A stretch of 64,000 nt of DNA from positions 35,845,797 to 35,909,796 of the forward strand of contig CP136061.1 in the NCBI GenBank assembly GCA_032622095.1, written 5' to 3'. The stretch comes from Siphonodentalium dalli. Lineage: Eukaryota; Mollusca; Scaphopoda; Gadilida; Siphonodentaliidae. A model generated the notes under the pieces. The model worked only from the letters and a program-made list of their open reading frames with translations, was not told the DNA's origin and searched no databases. This document shows, piece after piece, positions 1 through 12,634 of the stretch. Within the stretch, counting starts at the first letter, position 1; each line of letters starts with the position of its first letter. A program made the translations under genes and the position numbers.

Positions 1-603
1 GCCCCTGACTGAAACTTTTTGACTTAATTACCTTCATTATTATTCTATTCATTGCCCCCGATTTTTTGATTATTTCTTTTTCACATAACGTTGATCATAC
101 AATGATTAAATTAAATATTATTATGAAATATAAATCATAACACGAAATTTGTATGTGTTCTCTGGGTTTCTGCTATCTTTTATTTTCCTACTCTTTATGA
201 CTATATCAGAAACTGCCTATACAGCAGAGTGCTCTACCTATCATTAGCTTATGTCAGCTTCTGGTGGGTAAGACATGGTACCACTAATTGTGGACTCTTC
301 TGCTATAGGGCATCCCCCCTCTACTCACATAATGTGGGTCACACAAAACTTTTTGACTTACCTTCATTATTATTCTATTCATTGCTCAGCAAAAATTTAA
401 CTCCTCCCCGATTTGAACAACAGTCATGGACACTTTCATTATTTTAATGAATAATTGATGCGAATCGCCAACATCCATTTTCCGCAGCAATTTGTAGCGA
501 CGGTGATTAGCAGCCTCCTGATTATTTAGTATGCCCCGACCCTCTGACGGAGGATTCGGGGGGTACGTAGTGGAGAGAACTGGAGACGTCTGTCTGTTCA
601 CAA
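1..603. other. 5' flank, no gene; one short direct duplication
   Basis: AT-rich sequence without a supported gene. About 41 bases at 12-55 (TTGACTTA..CCTTCATTATT) recur at 345-385 in the same orientation, separated by unrelated sequence; this may be a trace of a tandem or target duplication. Confidence 0.5.
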
Positions 604-1071
604 CACGCCATCAACAGAAGGAATATTAAAATATATATAGTTTGTTCATATGCCTAACATAATCAGTGCGTAAATAGTATATTGTCGTCAAGACGTACGA
701 TGGTGTACGTAAACAAGGGCCTGCTCGTGTTCCAGAGGTTGTGCTTCTGTTTACATAACACAGCGCAATTCTATTAGTTAATCACACAAAAATTATATAA
801 ACGCTCTTTATTATTTCCATATCAGGAAAACAGTAACAAATAACGCTCTTTATGTTTACCATATCCGGATCTAAATAAAAAACAGGTAACGTAACGTTTT
901 TTGCTTTTGTTTACATAACAAAGGGACAAAAATTGACAATAACATACTGTTTATGCCATATTTCTGATTGGTATAAGAACAAAGTCTGTCAATATTTTAC
1001 TTTTTTTTTCTGTTTATGGCGGTTTTTGACGGAGGTGAATATTTTAACAGCATACCCACGGTCCGCTTTAA
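604..1071 (+). mobile_element. TTAA-flanked element, AGGCACGGG-terminus family, copy 1 (left end missing)
   Basis: Shares long stretches, including ACGCTCTTTAT, GCTTTTGTTTACATAAC and GGCGGTTTTTGACGG, with 24412-24913 (same orientation) and 12212-16950 (inverted). The right end CCGCTTTAA matches the other copies; the left terminus has diverged or is deleted. No transposase frame is present. A further short match (GAGCGTTTAT context) lies at 35910-35945. Confidence 0.7.
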
Positions 1072-1082
1072 CTGATATAAGC

Positions 1083-1310
1083 TCCTACAGTTTGTATCCT
1101 ATTTACCTAAAACTTCAGGACATTGTTATTAACACAAGTGACATTGAAGACATGTTTTATTTTAGAGTTATTGACCCTTTATCAACTTGGAAAAATATGA
1201 GTGATAATGCATTTGGTGCCTTGACAGTGAAGTCAACTCCCCCTACAGTTTGTATCCCATTTATCTAAAAAAAATCAGAACATTATTACTGACATATTGA
1301 AGATGTGTCA
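1083..1310 (+). repeat. short repeated segment, two copies here and one at 3285-3365
   Basis: The phrase GTATCC-ATTT-CTAAAA followed by a CAGGAC-TTATT and GACA-TTGA-GA context occurs at about 1083-1165, 1238-1310 and 3285-3365. The copies are divergent and of unknown origin. Confidence 0.5.
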
Positions 1311-1403
1311 CATGTATTGTGTTGATGGAAAATTTGTTTTATTCTTGAATAATTGAGCCATTGTCAACTTCGAAAATTTTGAGTGAATATGCACTTGTGC
1401 ACC

Positions 1404-1524
1404 TTAAATATACGTTATAAGCACGGCGTCCGATTTATACGTGAAATAAAGATCACAAGCGCCCGGAGGGCGCGTGGTGTTTATTTCACTTATAAATCGG
1501 ACGCCGTGCTTATAACATATTTAT
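1404..1524. repeat. palindromic MITE-like hairpin, about 120 bp
   Basis: Left arm ATAAGCACGGCGTCCGATTT is mirrored by AAATCGGACGCCGTGCTTAT at the right. The arms of about 50 bases meet around a GC-rich GCGCCCGGAGGGCGC centre. No coding content. Confidence 0.85.
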
Positions 1525-4012
1525 GACACCCAATCAGCCCGAGAAACTTACAATCAGTGATGAGTTTCTGTTTCCAATTAAATGTGTGGTCAGTCTTACA
1601 AACATGGTCCGGTGAATACCAATCAATACTCCATGGTCGGTATTTCACCCAGATTGTTCAACACATTGTATTTGTGACTAATCATGACATTTCAATTTAC
1701 TTTTATCAGTCCTGTTGAGGGAGGAGGGTGGGATAGCACGGGTTGATTTTTCATGTTGTATATATATATACAGGTACGAGTATCTATTTAGTAGTCATTA
1801 CTAAGCTAGGTTTATTCACTATCTTGTCCCTCTACAGAACTGTCAAGCTGCATTCTTGTTATATTTATATATCTATACTTTTTATATTTATACTATATGA
1901 ATGTCACACTCTTGTGTTTACACTTTTGTATATATGCTTATGCTCATGTCTGCAAATTTTGCATCTTTTAGCCATTAAAAAATTATCTATCTATCTATCT
2001 ATCTAACAAGAGAGCACACTACATTTCTACTATATTGTGCATTATTCCGACGTATCGGATTTATTTATTCCATACATTCCAAGCCGGATTTATAATATCA
2101 CAAACAGCACTTTCGACCAATGTAAGTTATTCAATGGGGTCCGGTTTTTGATTGATTGATTGATTTATTTATTTTTGATATAAAGACATACATGTATATT
2201 GTTTTAACAGGTTACAAATATAATGAATTACAAGCAAATAAAAAGGAGTTTTTAACATAATTTCAGTTGTTAGGCTATATAAGAAATCACAAATATTGAA
2301 GCAAATATGAGGCTGTAAAGAAGTCGAAGTGAATACCAATGGTATGATGGCTGAAATTTAGAAATATCGTAGAGTACATGCACGGCTAGATATCGGGGAT
2401 GGCACAAAAAGCACTTGAAGGCTTAATTCCATTGTGGTCCCCTGATATGCTACCGGCCACGAGGCAGGCAATATAGTTACTAAGAAAATTCTCCATTTTA
2501 AAATACTAAAAAATAATGGTAATGACATCAATGTTAATATGTTAATATTATACATTGATAATGCCATCATCAATATGGATAATATAATTTATCGTCATAA
2601 GTGCTACATTTACAAGTAATCTTATGATTGTGAATATGTTTATTTTAAAAGAAATGTTCTTTTCACAGACCAGGTGGATGAGACGCCTGGCAGATCCATT
2701 ATACATAACAAGTCTGTCAATCGTCTCATTTACCGACCTTTATATACTTTAAATATCTGTTAGTTGTTATCTGCGCTGCAAAACGGTCTATCGTTGTTTA
2801 CATTTGTGTATTGTGTTGGTGAGGGGGGGGGGGGTACTAAATTTGCCGACAAAGCAAATGCCCATGCAACTTGTCCGAATAGCCACACGATCTGAAATTT
2901 TATAATGGCGTATACTCGGTATTACTTTAATTAATTATTTATTCATTAACTTTTATATATTTGGCATGACGTATCGCCTATGTCTTCCATGTCGCTCCGT
3001 CCCTGCATTTGCTTGTTGTGACTAAACATGGTATCACAGCCCATATTAGTAATGCTCACCTCGGCGGAAACATAATGTGATTGATTGAACGGGAGTGCAT
3101 AATTGGTCAATCAAGGTGTGCGCCCCGAATACAATGCATAGGCTTGTTGTAATCACGACAGACCGTTTGATAGAACAGACGACGACTTAAAGATCTTTAC
3201 AGTAAATAAAGGTCGGTTACCGGACCTCATTAGATAACTTCCATTGGTCGAGGGCTGATTGGCGTGTTATAATGTGAAATCAACCTCCACAAAATGTATC
3301 CTATTTTTATCTAAAACTTCAGGACAATGTTACTGACACATTGATGATGTGAAACATAATATATGAATTTGTACTTTGTATCACATTGGAGTAATCAACT
3401 TCTTCATGCCACATTCGGGGGGGGGGGATTTGTTCAACGACTTATTCATTTCAAGATGGAGTTTGGCAAAACAAGTAAATCAGACTTATTGTGTTTGCAT
3501 CAAGGTTACATGTATATCGAGCTACATAAGCACATCTAAGTCACTACTTCTTATGAAATATTTTGTATTGGAATGTTCAGTTGGGACATATTAACTCCCG
3601 TCCTACCATAGACATGCTATCTGATTTGATAACAAACATATTGGTCATCTGAAGGTGTTTATAGCTCATGGCACAGCTAGTTTATGATAACAGACCCCTG
3701 ACCTCTATAATTAAGGTCGTTTGGATGGTTTGCTTAAACTGTGGATATATTCTAGTTTTATACCATTTTACATCTCTTTTCAATCATCTTCACTTTTCGT
3801 GGACAGTTACATATTCTGTTTTTATATTGATGAATTTAACTATAATATTGTAGTCGGTGACTTGGTATATGGTTTAAAGTATGGGTTAAACATCCGATGA
3901 TCGTGGTCGGCGTCTCGTTTTGGCGGCATTTAAAAAGTATAGAAGTAGAATAATTATCGCAAGCTTCAAGTATATTCTTCCAAACATCTAATCTAATCTG
4001 TTTAACGTCGCC
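1525..4012. other. 5' flank with simple repeats, no supported gene
   Basis: Contains an (ATCT)n tract at 1984-2004 after AT-rich sequence resembling a retroelement 3' end, a GATT-rich tract at about 2149-2170, and a poly-G run at 2823-2834. At 3881-3920 a short segment (GGGTTAAACATC context) matches the right end of the insertion at 54257-56170. Only short spurious frames are visible. Confidence 0.5.
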
Positions 4013-4904
4013 ATCAGAGACGTGGCGACAGGGGGGAGGGTTTGAGGGGGTGTCTCACCCCCCAACTTTGGTCAAATTTTTCAACAGTTGGAAATTTCAT
4101 ACCTGCCAAAACATTAGTTGGAAATTCCACACCAACAATAGGTTGAAAATGTTCTTGTAGTTTGATTTTCAAACAATTTATTGGGGGGAATTAATTGTTT
4201 TTGGACCAATATTTGCATATTTTCCTATTTTTTGTCAAAATTTTGGACTGAAATGGTCATCAGTTGGAAATTTTCCAACCTTAGGGGGGCGACGGGTTGG
4301 AAATCTCCAACACTTGGAAAACTTGTGTCCTTGTCCCTCCCCGTGGCCAGTCAAAAACTGCTAGTTAATTTAAGAAAACAATATTGCCATACATTTGGTC
4401 AACATTGTCATCAGTTGGAAATTTTCCAACCTAAGTGGGGGTGTCAGGTTTGAAATGTCCAACTCTTGGAAGGCCTGAGGCTATAGTCTAGATGCTAGGA
4501 TTTTGTAATTTTCTTGTTCAGATTTCAAAATTTTCGCACATCGGGCCGAACCATGGTCGGCCCGGTGTGCCATTGTCCCTCCCTGTGGCCAATACAAAAC
4601 TGCTAACTAGTTTAACAAAACAACATTTTACTACATTTGGCCAAACTTGTGGACTGAAATGGTCATCAGTTGGAGAATTTTCTAACCTGAGGGGGAGTAT
4701 GAGGTTTGAAATTTCCAACACTATAGGAAAGCTTCAGTTGAGGCCAGTCTAGATGCTAGAATTTGCGATTTTCTTGTATAGTTTTCAAAATTTTCTCACA
4801 CCGAGCCGAATAATCCGAACAACCATGGTCAGCCCGGTCTGTTGCCCGTAGCCGTGTGCATTTGTCTGGAGTTAGATCACTAGATGTTATGCAATTTTTC
4901 AGGT

Positions 4905-5120
4905 GGATACGAAGTCGAAGATGCCTTTCATTATTTCTTTGAGTGCCCCCTGTATGCTACCGAAAGATGCGAACTCTTCAATAAGATTGCAGCCCACCAA
5001 TTTATAATATCTAACATTTCCTCCTTACTCACAGGGATATCATCAGAATCGAATCGACGCAATGAAATTCTTTTCCATTTTGTTTATTCATACATTTCAT
5101 CAACGAAACGTTTTAATTAG
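4905..5120 (+). pseudogene. LINE ORF2 C-terminal fragment
   Basis: About 71 codons to a TAA stop with the pattern EDAFHYFFECPLYATER-C-LFNKI, typical of the zinc-ribbon-like C-terminal tail after reverse transcriptase in non-LTR ORF2 proteins. No RT core is present. It is a dead-on-arrival copy. Confidence 0.8.
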
Positions 5121-5384
5121 GCCCCCTCCGCTAACAAATATAGGCGAGATCCTCCTTTGCGTTACAAATGTTGACTACCTCAGATGAAATTTCAAAAGCA
5201 GGATAGGACTGACAGCAATCACAACCACACCATACATCATCCTGTATATATGTTATGTTCGTCATCTACTTTGTATTTGTTAAAATGTATATGGGAGAGG
5301 GGCGGATTTAAGTTGTTAAAACTTGTGCCCCGATCCCTTGTGTAATATTATATTACAATAAAATATGTTTAAACAAAAAAAAAA
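4905..5384 (+). mobile_element. 5'-truncated LINE 3' end with poly(A) and TSD
   Basis: Flanked by TTCAGGT at 4898-4904 and 5385-5391. It holds the C-terminus of ORF2, a 3' UTR of about 245 bases, AATAAAATATGTTTAAAC and a short A-run. The 3' UTR is homologous to 42020-42306, so both belong to one LINE family. Confidence 0.85.
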
Positions 5385-5612
5385 TTCAGGTTAAAATATC
5401 TGAATGTTCTCATACCGGGAATATAGAACCATGGTTTATGAATATATAGGATATTAGGCCTGAGCACTGATGTGCAAGGGGGGGGGGTGCAAATGGAATT
5501 ATGCAAAAAACTTGTGTTTGGTCTGATTCTGATTCAAGGGGGTGGTGCAGTTGGAATTTCCCATGGGGGACACCCCCCCGAACGGAGACCCTCTAGCCAC
5601 GTCCCTGGTCGC

Positions 5613-7282
5613 CATATACATGTATAAAGGTGAAATAACCCAGCTAAATAAGATAACCAGAATTATATTCAATATTCAGATTAATTAAAAAGATAAACCG
5701 CTATGTTGGCGTTCGTAGCGACAATCTGAATTGAACCGAAAACCAGTGATTACCCTGGATTACCCGCGAATAGCAGTAGCCATGTGTATTGATTAGTAAT
5801 TATCTCCACTCAAAATCCTAATGTCGGCGATTTGCCACAATAGACGCCGCGATTTTAAGCGGATTGATCGCCGCCCGCGGTGAGCGAGATGAGGCTGTAT
5901 TATCTTTGATGTACTGTATACATGTACTGCATCTTCATTGTTTAACAAACGAATCTCGCAGGGATACAGAAATGCATGAGTCCAGTCATCCGTAACACCT
6001 TTTGAGCTCTATCTTATAGTCACCCGGGGCATTATCCGGATATGAATTATTAAACCCCCGTAACGAGTTATGGGGGTATATAGGAACAATAAAACCAATG
6101 TCATAAATGGTAACGCGCTCAAGATCATATATTATATACCCATGATTGTAATTATAGAATATAAAATATATTGGTCCGAATGACCAACTCAGAATTCCGT
6201 TAAAATAACAATAACCACCAGCGCCTAATTAACGAACCGGCGGCCGACTAGGCCGTCTCCGACCACAACCCCCAGTGGGCTGCAGAACGAAACATGTCTG
6301 TAAAAGTTGAAATATAGGACTTACAACTTATCATTGTCATCTCTTTTATTTGTAATTGGCATAGCTTATCACAAACCAAAAATCAACATTATTGACATAA
6401 TGTTAACGACAATAAACGAAATTGAAATTCCCAACTACACCTTTTACCGGTCGCAGTTCGACTTTTAATCCTCCCAAAAATTCTCATTCTATAAATAAAA
6501 CACCCATGCGCCCAGGCGAAACAAGAATCTCTACATTAGTATACACGCGGAGCCCGCGTAATAAGCTCGTTAGTCTGTCTTGTCGTCCGTAGATGTAACT
6601 TTGTCCGAACTTTTATTCCTACATTTTCGGTCAATTTGTTTGAAGCTTGGCACATGCAGATATTTAGTACCAGAGTAACCTTTGCAACCGCGGTTATGAG
6701 GTCCGTCCGACTTTTATTGTGGAGTTATCGCCCCTTTTTCGATCTGTGTGTGCGTCGGTCTTCAATTTCCGCCACTGTCGGGGGGGGGGGGGGTCCTTAG
6801 TCCCATTGAGAAAGCCCACCCCAGCTATGTTTTGTATACTCGTGAGGCAACTGGAGTGGGGGCAGTATCCACATGCGACACCCCCCCCCATTACTGCTTT
6901 TTGAAGTTATGGCCTATATATATATATAAAAATAGTAAACCTCGGCGAACCTTGCGATGGATATGTGATGCGTTGCGCTTGTTGTTAATTAGTTGATCCG
7001 TTGACTTTCCCATTGATTGCCTTATTTGAAATTGCTGAAGAGAATCATGGTACATGCAGGAAAATTTATGTTGTGATTATGTATGATCACAACAATGTTC
7101 AAGGAAGTTTAATTTGAGATTTCGCATGTCAAAACCATTGTTATGCAAGCATTATTTTTGCAGTGGCATTATAGGTCAAAGTCAAATTAGTTAAACAATT
7201 TGGTCCTGTTCTAATTAGTGGTGATGTTTTTACAAACTTTTATATTTATTTGCACATAAACCCGCTGAGATTGTCTTTAAGC
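5613..7282. other. 5' flank, diffuse repeats only
   Basis: No gene recognised. At 6052-6110 CCCCCGTAACGAGTTATGGG forms a short palindrome, and at 6540-6740 GTTAGTCTGTCTTGTCGTCC and GGAGTTATCGCCCCTTTTTC resemble the satellite-like family at 54300-55560. A poly-G run spans 6780-6793. Confidence 0.45.
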
Positions 7283-7298
7283 TACTATAGAATAGTGT

Positions 7299-7622
7299 AA
7301 TATAAACTTTGACATTTCACCAGAATGGGTAACCTTGGGTTACAATATAATTGAGACTGAAATAGATAATATAATTAGTCTTTGTATTTTACTATATAAA
7401 AGGTATATATATTCCTGTAAATTCAGGAATAGTGAACCTTCAGTGAAGGGCTTAATAGAAACAATACAGCATTATAAAAACATAGATGAGGTACCATTGA
7501 AACGCTTCTCCACTAGGAAGGAAAAAACTTTCTTTGAAAGATGGAAACTTTTAAATTCTCTATTCACAACAAGTCACACTGTTATGGTGGTTAGCCGTAG
7601 TAGAGACTCTATACCTGTTTAG
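7299..7622 (+). pseudogene. LINE ORF2 C-terminal fragment, different family from 4905
   Basis: 107 codons open from the junction to TAG. The pattern ILLYKRYIYSCKFRNSEPSV...KEKTFFERW is the helical C-terminal tail of LINE ORF2 proteins. It has no RT core, so it cannot be functional. Confidence 0.8.
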
Positions 7623-7834
7623 ATGCTTCCCTAAATCAAACTTATATGAAGTTCTCATTTCTATTTTTTATATCATTGAAATGTGGAGAATAATTGAAAC
7701 TGAATATCTAATTGTAATCCTCTTTAATTTCTGCAATTTTTGCCAAATGTCTGTATTTTTTGTATGACAAGTCTGAATGAGTATGTATTTTTGATCTCAA
7801 TAAAAATTATTAAAAAAAAAAAAATAAAAAAAAA
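7299..7834 (+). mobile_element. 5'-truncated LINE insertion with 16-bp TSD and poly(A)
   Basis: Flanked by TACTATAGAATAGTGT (7283-7298) and TACTAAAGAATAGTGT (7835-7850), 15 of 16 bases identical. It ends in an A-rich tail after AATAAAAATTATT. The open frame begins directly at the 5' junction. Confidence 0.9.
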
Positions 7835-7972
7835 TACTAAAGAATAGTGTGTAGTCACCTTAGAGGACAATACAAATGCTGTTTAGCTGATGTATGCAGA
7901 TTTGAGTGGTATAATTTTTGCCACAATATGGAGAATGGAAGAACAGCGCCTCTGAACAGGCGAAATACTTTG

Positions 7973-8158
7973 AGGTAGAGTTTATTTATATATGCTGCGG
8001 ATTCATGGGATCAGTTTTATATTCAGGTAGAGTTTATTTATATATGCTGCGGATTCATGGGATCAGTTTTATATTCAGGTAGAGTTTATTTATATATGCT
8101 GCGGATTCATGGGATCAGTTTATTTATATATGCTGCGGATTCATGGGATCAGTTTTAT
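7973..8158. repeat. 52-bp tandem repeat, about 3.5 units
   Basis: AGGTAGAGTTTATTTATATA units begin at 7973, 8025 and 8077 and end with CATGGGATCAGTTTTA; the last unit is shortened. The units are nearly identical, so the amplification is recent. Confidence 0.9.
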
Positions 8159-8226
8159 CGCAGACAGACATTACTGCTTCTCCTGCTTCCCCACATTCGC
8201 TTTTTGCATCAATATCGCGCTATAAG

Positions 8227-8624
8227 TTAACCCTTTACCCAACAAACCGGCCAAAACCGACCAAATAAAGCTTCAACAGCCTAAAATATCTTCGGTCTGT
8301 CTCAATAGAACCATACAAATATGGATATCATTGGAACCGGCTCCTTGACCACTTTGTGATAGTTACAGTTAGCCCTGTGCCAATGCATTCTCTTATATAT
8401 GCGAGTCGACCATAGGTCGCCTCGCATATATAAGAGAATGCATTGGCCTAAAAAAATCTTTTTTTAACACTTTTTACCATTTTTTCTTACATTCTTTAAC
8501 AATTTTATAATTTTTAATGTGTTAAGCCAATGCATTCTCTTATATATGCGAGGCGACCTATGGTCGACTCGCATATGTAAGAGAATGCATTGGCACAGGG
8601 CCATTCTGTTGGGTAAAGGGTTAA
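8227..8624 (+). mobile_element. paired-hairpin TTAA MITE, complete copy
   Basis: TTAACCCTTTACCCAACA at the left and TGTTGGGTAAAGGGTTAA at the right, the TTAA being the likely piggyBac-type target duplication. Inside are two 69-base palindromes (GCCAATGCATTCTCTTATAT arms) that are reverse complements of each other, about 80 bases apart. No transposase. Confidence 0.92.
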
Positions 8625-8704
8625 AAGATATAGCACGTTTTTCAGCGCTATATTTAGCGAATGTGACAAATAAAATTATTTATTGTAATTTAAGGCTCCA
8701 TGCA

Positions 8705-9007
8705 AACAGGGGCGTGGCTCGAGTCTTCCCTTTGGGGGTGTGTCCACATTTACATTTTCAACTGCACCCCACCCTCGAACCAGACCAAAATCCCAGGTTC
8801 GCAGAATTATATTGCACCCCTTGGGTACCCCTTGGGTAGAAAGTAATTACTTGTTGGAAAATCAAAACAATGAGAACAATTTCAACCTATATGTGGTGTT
8901 AAATTTCAAACTAATGTTGTGTCAAGCAAGAAATTTCCAACTGTTGACAAATTTGTTGGGGGGGGGGTAGACACCGGCCCACAAACCCTATGTCGTAACG
9001 TCCCTGG
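8705..9007. mobile_element. CGTGGC-ended MITE copy
   Basis: Starts CAGGGGCGTGGC and ends AACGTCCCTGG, forming short inverted termini. The internal AAATTTCCAACTGTTG and poly-G near the right end match the other copies. Confidence 0.75.
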
Positions 9008-10204
9008 ATCCAAACCGCGAACGGATATTTCAACTTGAAGTAACAGAGTAACAGTCGGTGATTTCTAATCAAATATTAAAATGGGAGTTTCACCGAAGTG
9101 CAATAATTGTCCGGATTTTGAAATCGACCATTATGAAATCCGTTTTATACCCCACTTTCAAATGAGCGATCCCACATCGATACTGCAATTATAGTGCGAT
9201 ATTAATAATGTAATTAATGTTTTCACAAAGAGGGCACGATTTATTTTGCACACACACATTTCTATATAATACGATCCCCACCTCACTGAAATTCCCCACC
9301 CGTTTGATCGCACAAAACAGCTAGATAGCTAGGTAAATCTACCCGTCAGCGGTCGATATGTTGCTAAACACGACGTCGATGACAATACATCACAATCAAT
9401 GGAAGCATAGGAACGGGCCATTCTCCCAAACAAAGGTGCGAGGAACCAAGCGACTCGACTCGGGGTATATGCGTGTGTTGGATAATTATTGATATTGTTC
9501 CGTATTTATAGAAGTATAAAGCGATATGCATGTGAGTGCGCAAATATATGACTTTCGTATATACGTGTATGTGGATTGTCAGCTATCAGTTCCTCTTTTT
9601 CACAGGATAACATGTTTGGAAATATATGTTGAGAGAGTGAATTCCGAGAAGTATTCAGTTAATACATGTATTTCTTATATTTGATATCGGAACATATATA
9701 ATTACCTGTTTTAGGATTAAAACACTGTGCAGCTAATATATAAATATAGGTAACGTATTACATGTTTTAGGATTATAACAATGTGCAGCTCATATTGGGG
9801 GAACGTATGACAAAGACTGCTTCCCGTATACGCCGAAATAACCAGCAATGGGATGCATATAAACATTGGGTATATATTCAAGAGCTATAATTTTGTATCG
9901 AAACGTCACGCGTTGTCAATATTCTCAGTGACATTATATGAATCAAACATGACATAATTATTGTATTTGCCGCTAATCACAGTCTAACAGCCGGGCTGAG
10001 AAACTAATGACCCTATAACACAATCAGACCACATGCATTGGATAAATATCGCATGGTCCCATGATGGTCCCATGATGGTACACAGTTTTTTTTACGAGAC
10101 GCTGACAACAAATGTTTACCTACACAAACAAAAAGATCTCAAATTTATCGAAAAAAAAAAAAAAATACCGAACAAACAAAACAAAACAAAACAAAACCAA
10201 AACA
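9008..10204. other. 5' flank, nothing recognised
   Basis: No gene, RNA or element could be supported; only AT-rich sequence and an A-rich AACAAAACAAAAC stretch near 10167-10200. Confidence 0.5.
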
Positions 10205-10330
10205 ATAAGAGAATGCATTGGCTTAACACATTAAAAATTAATATTTTTTTTTAGGCCAATGCATTCTCTTATATATGCGAGGCGACCTATGGTCGACTCG
10301 CATATATAAGAGAATGCATTGGCACAGGGC
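10205..10330. mobile_element. paired-hairpin TTAA MITE, truncated remnant
   Basis: Contains half of one palindrome, the short AT-rich spacer and one complete palindrome ending GCATTGGCACAGGGC. Both TTAA ends are missing. Confidence 0.85.
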
Positions 10331-10632
10331 AAAACAAAAACGTATATTTTCAGCGCTACACGTATATATATATTGACGAATTTGCGTATGTATGTTTTGA
10401 GATTTATACCTCTTACCAAATTAGGTAAACATAATTTTGTGGTTCGAAGGAGCCATGTCCGTTTAATGCAAACCGACCTAAATCGAGATTTCTCTTTTGG
10501 TCGTTTTCCAACAACGAACGAAGACGTTATTGGAATATTTTAAAATGTATCTGTTATTGTATATTGTTGCCTGGAGACGTTTTCGGTGACTTTTTATTAC
10601 AGCATCAGTTCATAGTAAATCAGAATGGTCAT

Positions 10633-11030
10633 GCAACGACGTGCCTAGAGGCTCTCTGTTGGGGGTGTCAAAATTTAAATTTCCAACTGCAGCACCCCCC
10701 CCCCCCTTGAACAAGACCAGACTCCCGCGTTCGCGAAATATATACCATTTGCACTTGCACCCCACCGTCTTTGGGTTCGAAAATCCCAACTGCTACATCA
10801 AATTTCTAACTGTTGGACATTTCCAATCCTGACACCCGTATACGGTTGGAACATTTGCTGTTACTATAATAATAACATATTCCGCACTAATTATTGGTTG
10901 GAAAATCAAAAAGTTGTGTAAAATTTCCGACAAATGTTGTGTCAGGCCTGAAATTTCCAACTGTTGAAAACTGTTGAAACCAAAGTTGTGGGGGCGGGGT
11001 GTTAGACATACCTCTGTCGCTAAGTCACTA
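10633..11030. mobile_element. CGTGGC-ended MITE copy
   Basis: Begins CAACGACGTGCCTAGAGGC and contains a 13-base C run, CCAACTGTTGGACATTTCC and GGGGGCGGGGTGTTAGAC. Just upstream, 10400-10505 is homologous to 36058-36150 (both with CCATGTCCGTTTAAT), a further minor repeat. Confidence 0.65.
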
Positions 11031-12211
11031 AACAGGACCCACCAACATCTTATGATCATTCCAGGACCTCTTAACCAGGATGGTAACTGATAACATGGAT
11101 TTAAATACTAAAAAGAAATAAAACAACATTTTAATATGTAATAGACCCGAATAGTTGAACAATACTGTGTCAGATAAATGATAGAATCAGAACACCACTT
11201 CTGTGTGCTAGTAAATCATTAAATAAACCAAGCGTAGATGCGCACACAGAGGATTTGAAAGGACACGTGAATGGCATTGTGCTTCTCCTCGATCTTGGTT
11301 TAAACAATATTTACTTCTTCTCAAAAACATATAATTATGAAACATGACACATGCATGTATAGAAGACTAGAAGGGAGGAAGATGATTTGACAACAAAGCA
11401 TCAGATGCTTATATAGAGCCACCTTCCCAGAAAAGAACAGTTTACATATAGTGGTCAGTGAGAAGTGGAAGACAAGATTAAGGGGGAGACGCACGTTTTG
11501 CATAAATCCAGCCAAAAATGGCAAGAGATTTTCAACAAAGAATTTCTCTGGATCTATCTGGTAAAAAATCTTGAATTTCACACATCATCATCTTCATTGT
11601 ATTTCGAATCTGAGCAATTATTAAGAGACAAAACAAAAATAAAACAATGGAGTCTAATACATTTGAGAGGTTTAACATTTAATTTTATTGTTTGCCCGTT
11701 TCAGTACAGAACTGCTAGAATAATTGATGATTTCATACACAACTTCAATCACCAAATGGCTTATTGTCTTGGCTTCACGAGAGGAGGCTTCATTTGTATC
11801 ATAACTCATCTCAGTCCAATGTTTCATTGACCAATAGGCATGGCATGAACATCCTCAAATATAGAAAATAATTTATGGGTGGTTGCCTTTCTTAATGAAA
11901 ATAATCATTAAATTTCACAAATAAAGAATAATTAAGTCTTCTCTCGTGATATTGAGATATGATATCATGGATATCTGAACTTCACTTTTGAAACAAAATA
12001 TATTTTACAGAAGTTCTTGGCACCTGAACACAGTGAAAATTTAAATATTTTTCATGCCATAAAAGTAAATTAAATGAGGTTATAATATCCAGTTGGTCGA
12101 TGGTTCTTAAATATTGTGTCACAATAATCGCTTCTACCAAATCTCACAGATATTCTGAAAAAATCCATTTTGAAATACCAGGAAATGTTTAGCAAAACGT
12201 GCCTCTGGCCC
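11031..12211. other. 5' flank, nothing recognised
   Basis: A 121-codon frame (11465-11830) has no recognisable domain, is AT-biased and has no supporting context. No repeats were identified in this stretch. Confidence 0.45.
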
Positions 12212-12634
12212 TTAAAGATACGGGCGGCGTTGGCGGTGGGTATGCTGTTAAAATATTCACCTCCGTCAAAAACCGCCATAAACAGACAAAATAGTAAAAT
12301 ATAGACATACATTGTTCTTATACCAATCAGAAATATGGCATAAACAGTATGTTATTGTCAATTTGTTTCCCTTTGTAAACAAAAGCAAAAACGTTACGTT
12401 ACCTGGCTTTTGTTTAGATCCGGATATGGTAAACATAAAGAGCGTAATTTGTTACTGTTTTCCTGATATGGAAATAATAAAGAGCGTTCATATTAGTCCA
12501 GGAGATATTGGTAGACCTCTGCACCCCCCCCCCAGGACTTAACTTCACCCCACTAATTTTCTTCCTTAAGGTCTCCTCTAATTTTTTTCACTTGTTAACA
12601 AGAACAAAAAGTGGCCGCAGAGACTCCAGACTAG

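Larger units (their letters stand above)
4013..5612. mobile_element. CGTGGC-ended MITE copy, split by a LINE insertion
   Basis: Begins GACGTGGCGACAGGGG and ends AGCCACGTCCCTGG, the inverted termini seen in the other copies (8705, 10633, 21427, 56710, 58608, 63766). The body is rich in repeated phrases such as AGTTGGAAATTTCCAAC and CACACCGGGCC-ACCATGG. A 5'-truncated LINE (4905-5384) interrupts it, and MITE sequence resumes exactly after the TSD. Confidence 0.75.

Noticed and set aside
11465-11830. 121-codon plus-strand frame
   Set aside because: No recognisable domain, AT-driven composition, no splice or UTR context, and an equally long frame on the other strand.
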